10,300 bases of DNA from assembly GCA_013203085.1 (NCBI GenBank), contig JABMQX010000682.1, forward strand, positions 1 to 10,300, given 5' to 3'. This DNA is from a bacterium (GTDB lineage Bacteria; Auribacterota; JABMQX01). The position numbers and the translations under genes were made by a program. Below are positions 8,486 through 10,300 of this stretch, piece after piece. Positions within the stretch are counted from its first letter, which is position 1, and the number at the start of each line of letters is the position of its first letter. Under the pieces are notes generated by a model that saw only the letters and a list, made by a program, of their open reading frames with translations, was not told where the DNA came from and searched no databases.

Positions 8486-8743
8486 TCATGCGGAAAGTGT
8501 ATTCCCAGTTTCTCGGATGCCTTGCGTTACCTGCATCGCGAACTTGTGCGAGAAAAAACAATAGCGATGTTCGGAACTTCGTCCGTACATGATCATAAAT
8601 TCGAGTCTTAATCGACGCACCTGCCGCCGCTGCGTAAAGCGATAGAAGTGCGCGAATGTATTCAAAGGACGACCCATGACTGCTGACTCGCCCTTCCCTC
8701 TCATCATTATCAGACACCGCACGGCAAAAACAAGCCTTTTCAC
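8486..8743 (-). CDS. Possible small upstream ORF (85 aa), hypothetical
   Basis: A GTG start at 8743 is preceded by AAGGA at 7 nt spacing, a good Shine-Dalgarno. The frame runs 85 codons and stops 14 nt before the ATG of the beta-helix gene, an arrangement compatible with translational coupling. The product starts MKRLVFAVRCLIMM, weakly signal-like, then becomes Arg-rich (FTQRRQVRRLRLEF). I recognise no family. It overlaps another open frame (8472-8717), so at most one of the two is coding. It could be a real small protein, a leader peptide, or a chance frame in a long 5' leader. Confidence 0.3.
   Translation of the reverse strand: MKRLVFAVRCLIMMRGKGESAVMGRPLNTFAHFYRFTQRRQVRRLRLEFMIMYGRSSEHRYCFFSHKFAMQVTQGIRETGNTLSA
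8706..8733 (-). promoter_or_regulatory. Possible sigma70-type promoter upstream of the beta-helix gene
   Basis: On the minus strand, TTGTTT (8733-8728) and GATAAT (8711-8706) are separated by 16 nt. The -10 box matches TATAAT at five of six positions; the -35 box matches only its TTG. It would give a leader of roughly 230 nt before the ATG at 8471, and would exclude the GTG at 8743 from that transcript. This is a pattern match only; the organism's promoter consensus is unknown. Confidence 0.25.
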
Positions 8744-8762
8744 GTTTCTATCCTTCTAACTC

Positions 8763-8788
8763 ACCGATACTGAATCGGTCGCAAGACC
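8763..8788. repeat. Two overlapping small hairpins between the sulfatase remnant and the beta-helix gene
   Basis: ACCGAT (8763-8768) and ATCGGT (8774-8779) form a 6-bp stem with a 5-nt loop. Overlapping it, GGTC-GCAA-GACC (8777-8788) forms a 4-bp stem with a GNRA-type tetraloop on the plus-strand sequence. The two are mutually exclusive. No T-run follows on either strand, so neither is a standard intrinsic terminator. They sit in the 101-bp gap after the sulfatase stop codon (8744-8844), which otherwise holds nothing I recognise. Confidence 0.35.
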
Positions 8789-8844
8789 ATATTGCGAAAC
8801 GATACCGGTCCGTGGTACTGATAACGCTAAGTACAGACGTCCTT

Positions 8845-9468
8845 TCATCTCTTAAAGCGTTTAGTGATTTCGTTTTTGCCTGTTGCCGCAACTTTCGAAG
8901 TAAAATCATCGAAATAATCTCTAAGCTGCTTTTGAACTTTGGTGTACTCGGACTTGTCGATCACATTGTGAATTTCGTCCGGGTCGTTTTGGCGGTCGAA
9001 GAGCATATCGCCGAAAGACCTGAAATCCCTGCCAGCTGCATAAGCCGTCGGATCAAGCCATATCCCAAGCTTGTACCTGTCTGTTATTACGCCCGCCTGT
9101 GACCAGTTTTCGGAGACTATGTATTTGTGATCCGTTGTCGCGGTCCCGGCAAGATTGCCAACTAACGACGTAGCATCCATGGGAAATCTGCTTTGCGGAT
9201 AGTTGATTCTTGCCAGGTCCAGCAGTGTCGGATAGAGATCGAACATCTCAGATAGCTGATCGCATCTTTGCCCTTGTTTCACGATGGGTGGGTATGAGAC
9301 AACAAGCGGCACTCGCAGGGTCTCTTCGTAGACATTGTGTCCGATAGCGCATTTTTCCACCATACCGTGGCGACCGACAAAATCACCATGATCCGATGTG
9401 TAGACCACAATCGTATCATCGGCAATGCCCTCCTCCTTGAGAGCCTTCATAATTGTTCCGATATCAGT
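8845..9468 (-). pseudogene. Type I sulfatase, C-terminal fragment (5' end lost at insertion sequence)
   Basis: About 207 residues of the C-terminal part of an alkaline-phosphatase-fold sulfatase remain; intact family members are usually about 450-550 aa. Counting from the Met codon at 9450: TIVVYTSDHGD (13-23) holds the metal-binding Asp-His pair (D20, H21), GRHGMVEK (26-33) ends in the conserved Lys, YEETLRVPLVV (41-51) and FDLYPTLLDLA (70-80) are typical, and LFDRQNDPDEIHNV (150-163) is the usual C-terminal signature. Homology extends a few codons upstream (DIGTI), then stops near 9466-9475 and the frame reaches a stop at 9514-9516. The catalytic formylglycine motif (C/S-x-P-x-R) lies in the missing N-terminal part, so this product cannot be an active sulfatase. 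The intact enzyme would have removed sulfate esters from polysaccharides, fitting the beta-helix gene downstream. The missing half may lie beyond the insertion sequence, outside the window. Confidence 0.85.
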
Positions 9469-9480
9469 AGTGTCCGGTTG

Positions 9481-9538
9481 TTCAGTTTTGTTGTTCTCGC
9501 AACATGCTATAAATTAAGATGTTACTCAAAAAACTGAA
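9481..9538. repeat. Inverted repeat in the leader region of the insertion sequence
   Basis: TTCAGTTTT (9481-9489) is perfectly complementary to AAAACTGAA (9530-9538). Inside it, AACAT (9501-9505) pairs with ATGTT (9519-9523). A transcript reading through from the left would fold into a two-tier hairpin ending 50 nt before the ribosome binding site. Some IS4-family elements use leader structures to limit transposase production from outside transcription. The match here is only positional. Confidence 0.4.
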
Positions 9539-9588
9539 TGGAATCGATTTCATTTTGCCCATAGGCTTTGGCTATTTCCTTTCTATGG

Positions 9589-9594
9589 GAGGAG
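9589..9594 (+). promoter_or_regulatory. Shine-Dalgarno GGAGGA(G) of the transposase, facing a mutated start codon
   Basis: GGAGGAG lies six bases (TAGCCG) before AAG-AAT-ACG-GGA-CGG. Relatives of this transposase, as I remember them, start Met-Asn-x-Gly-(R/K)-T-V-F-(S/A)-Q, and the codons here read K-N-T-G-R-T-V-F-S-Q. The spacing therefore points to the original start at 9601, now AAG instead of ATG. Confidence 0.6.
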
Positions 9595-9600
9595 TAGCCG

Positions 9601-10300
9601 AAGAATACGGGACGGACTGTCTTTTCTCAAGTGATGGATTTCCTGTCTCTGCGGGAGTTCCACAAGTGCGTTGCTCGTTACCATGGTCAGTCCAAGGTCC
9701 GGAAGTTTTCCTGCCTGGATCAGTTTTTCTGCATGGCTTTCGCTCAGCTCACATACAGGGAAAGCCTGCGAGACATCGAAGCTTGCCTGCGGGCGATGCA
9801 GCCGAAGCTTTACCACATGGGAATCCGCACAAGGGTCTCGCGGAGCACGCTCGCCGACGCGAACGAGAATCGAGACTGGCGCATGTACGCCGAGTTCGCG
9901 CAAGTTCTCATCGCTACCGCCAAGCGTCTGTATGCAAACGAAGACTTCGGCATCGACTTGGACGGGGTGGTGTACGCCCTCGACTCCACCACCATCGACC
10001 TGTGCCTCTCCCTGTTTCCTTGGGCGAGATTTTGCCGGACCAAGGGCGCCATCAAACTGCACACGCTCTTGAATCTGCGCGGCAGTATTCCCGAATTCAT
10101 CCATATTTCCGACGGGAAACTGCACGACGTCAATATTCTCGACGTTCTCATTCCGCACCCCCGGTTGTTTCTATGTGATGGATCGCGCCTATCTGGATTT
10201 CGCACGGCTTCATGCGGTCCACCGAAGTGCAGCTTTCTTCGTCACCCGTGCGAAGCGGTGCCTTCGGTTCAAAAGGCGATACTCTCGCCCCGTAGACAGG
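9601..10300 (+). pseudogene. IS4-family DDE transposase (DUF4372 + DDE_Tnp_1), frameshifted, 3' partial
   Basis: The first frame (9601-10162) reads TGRTVFSQVMDFLSLREFHK..., with the hallmark stretches SCLDQFFCMAFAQLTYRESL, LYHMGIRTRVSRSTLADANE and YALDSTTIDLCLSLFPWARF. The Asp of LDSTT (codon at 9982) is the likely first DDE residue; HISDGKLHDVNILD follows. After a CCCCC run (10158-10162) the homologous reading moves one base: GCFYVMDRAYLDFARL, then SAAFFVTRAK, continuing to the window end at 10300. Removing one C restores IPHPGCFYVMDR, so a +1 insertion explains the break. The family-expected ATG at 9601 is AAG; the next in-frame starts are GTG 9631 and ATG 9634, which lack a close Shine-Dalgarno. 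The C-terminal catalytic Glu is beyond the window. The protein would have carried out cut-and-paste transposition. A sequencing error in the C run is possible but would not explain the start codon. Confidence 0.85.

Larger units (their letters stand above)
9470..10300 (+). mobile_element. IS4-family insertion sequence (DUF4372 type), left part only
   Basis: The transposase in this element matches the IS4 group with an N-terminal DUF4372 domain. Its left edge is placed at about 9466-9475, because sulfatase homology on the opposite strand ends there. The sequence from 9470 (AGTGTCCGGTTG) is the candidate left terminal repeat, which cannot be confirmed without the right end beyond 10300. The element interrupts or truncates the sulfatase gene. 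Confidence 0.7.

Noticed and set aside
8472..8717. N-terminal 82-residue extension of the beta-helix protein
   Set aside because: It would place the signal peptide internally, has no Shine-Dalgarno and shows no domain; the start at 8471 explains the export signal.
9519..10178. 219-codon plus-strand frame and a 191-codon minus-strand frame (9583-10158) over the transposase
   Set aside because: The family-conserved transposase residues are in frame 1 from 9601; these other frames give Arg/His-rich nonsense typical of shadows.

Overview
The window reads as bacterial DNA of moderate to high G+C carrying long, modular secreted proteins, a pectate-lyase-fold protein, an arylsulfatase-type remnant and an IS4-type transposase. 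This mix is typical of polysaccharide-degrading members of the PVC group (Lentisphaerae, Kiritimatiellae, Planctomycetes) and their relatives. That assignment is an inference from gene content and is not proven by any marker gene here.

Layout. Positions 2-4867 (+) hold the C-terminal 1,600-odd residues of a giant, probably exported protein whose 5' end lies outside the window. Its modules in order are: a PA14-like beta-sandwich, two tandem units of [PKD-like + DUF1349/concanavalin-like sandwich], a third PKD-like domain, a discoidin-like sandwich, an alpha/alpha-toroid with prenyltransferase/squalene-cyclase-like repeats, a beta-rich linker, and a C-terminal domain opening with VDIKPGSDPNSVNLG. 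A strong Rho-independent terminator follows at 4934-4983. About 900 bp without a convincing gene (4984-5882) separates it from the convergent minus-strand genes.

Positions 8471-5883 (-) encode a secreted protein with two pectate-lyase-3 (GH28-like beta-helix) modules that arose by internal duplication. Just upstream is a small 85-codon reading frame (8743-8486) with a good ribosome binding site, ending 14 nt before the beta-helix gene. Further upstream on the same strand is the C-terminal third to half of a type I sulfatase (8845 to about 9468). Its 5' part is replaced at about 9466-9475 by the left end of an IS4-family (DUF4372 type) insertion sequence. The transposase itself looks dead: the expected ATG start reads AAG behind a perfect Shine-Dalgarno, and an extra C in a CCCCC run shifts the frame near the end of the window.

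Together, the sulfatase and beta-helix genes look like part of a locus for breaking down a sulfated, uronate-containing polysaccharide, now partly broken by the insertion sequence. The giant modular protein is probably a surface or extracellular adhesion or carbohydrate-binding protein. I see no defence system, CRISPR array, RNA gene or clearly new system. The most unusual item is the toroid-containing modular protein.
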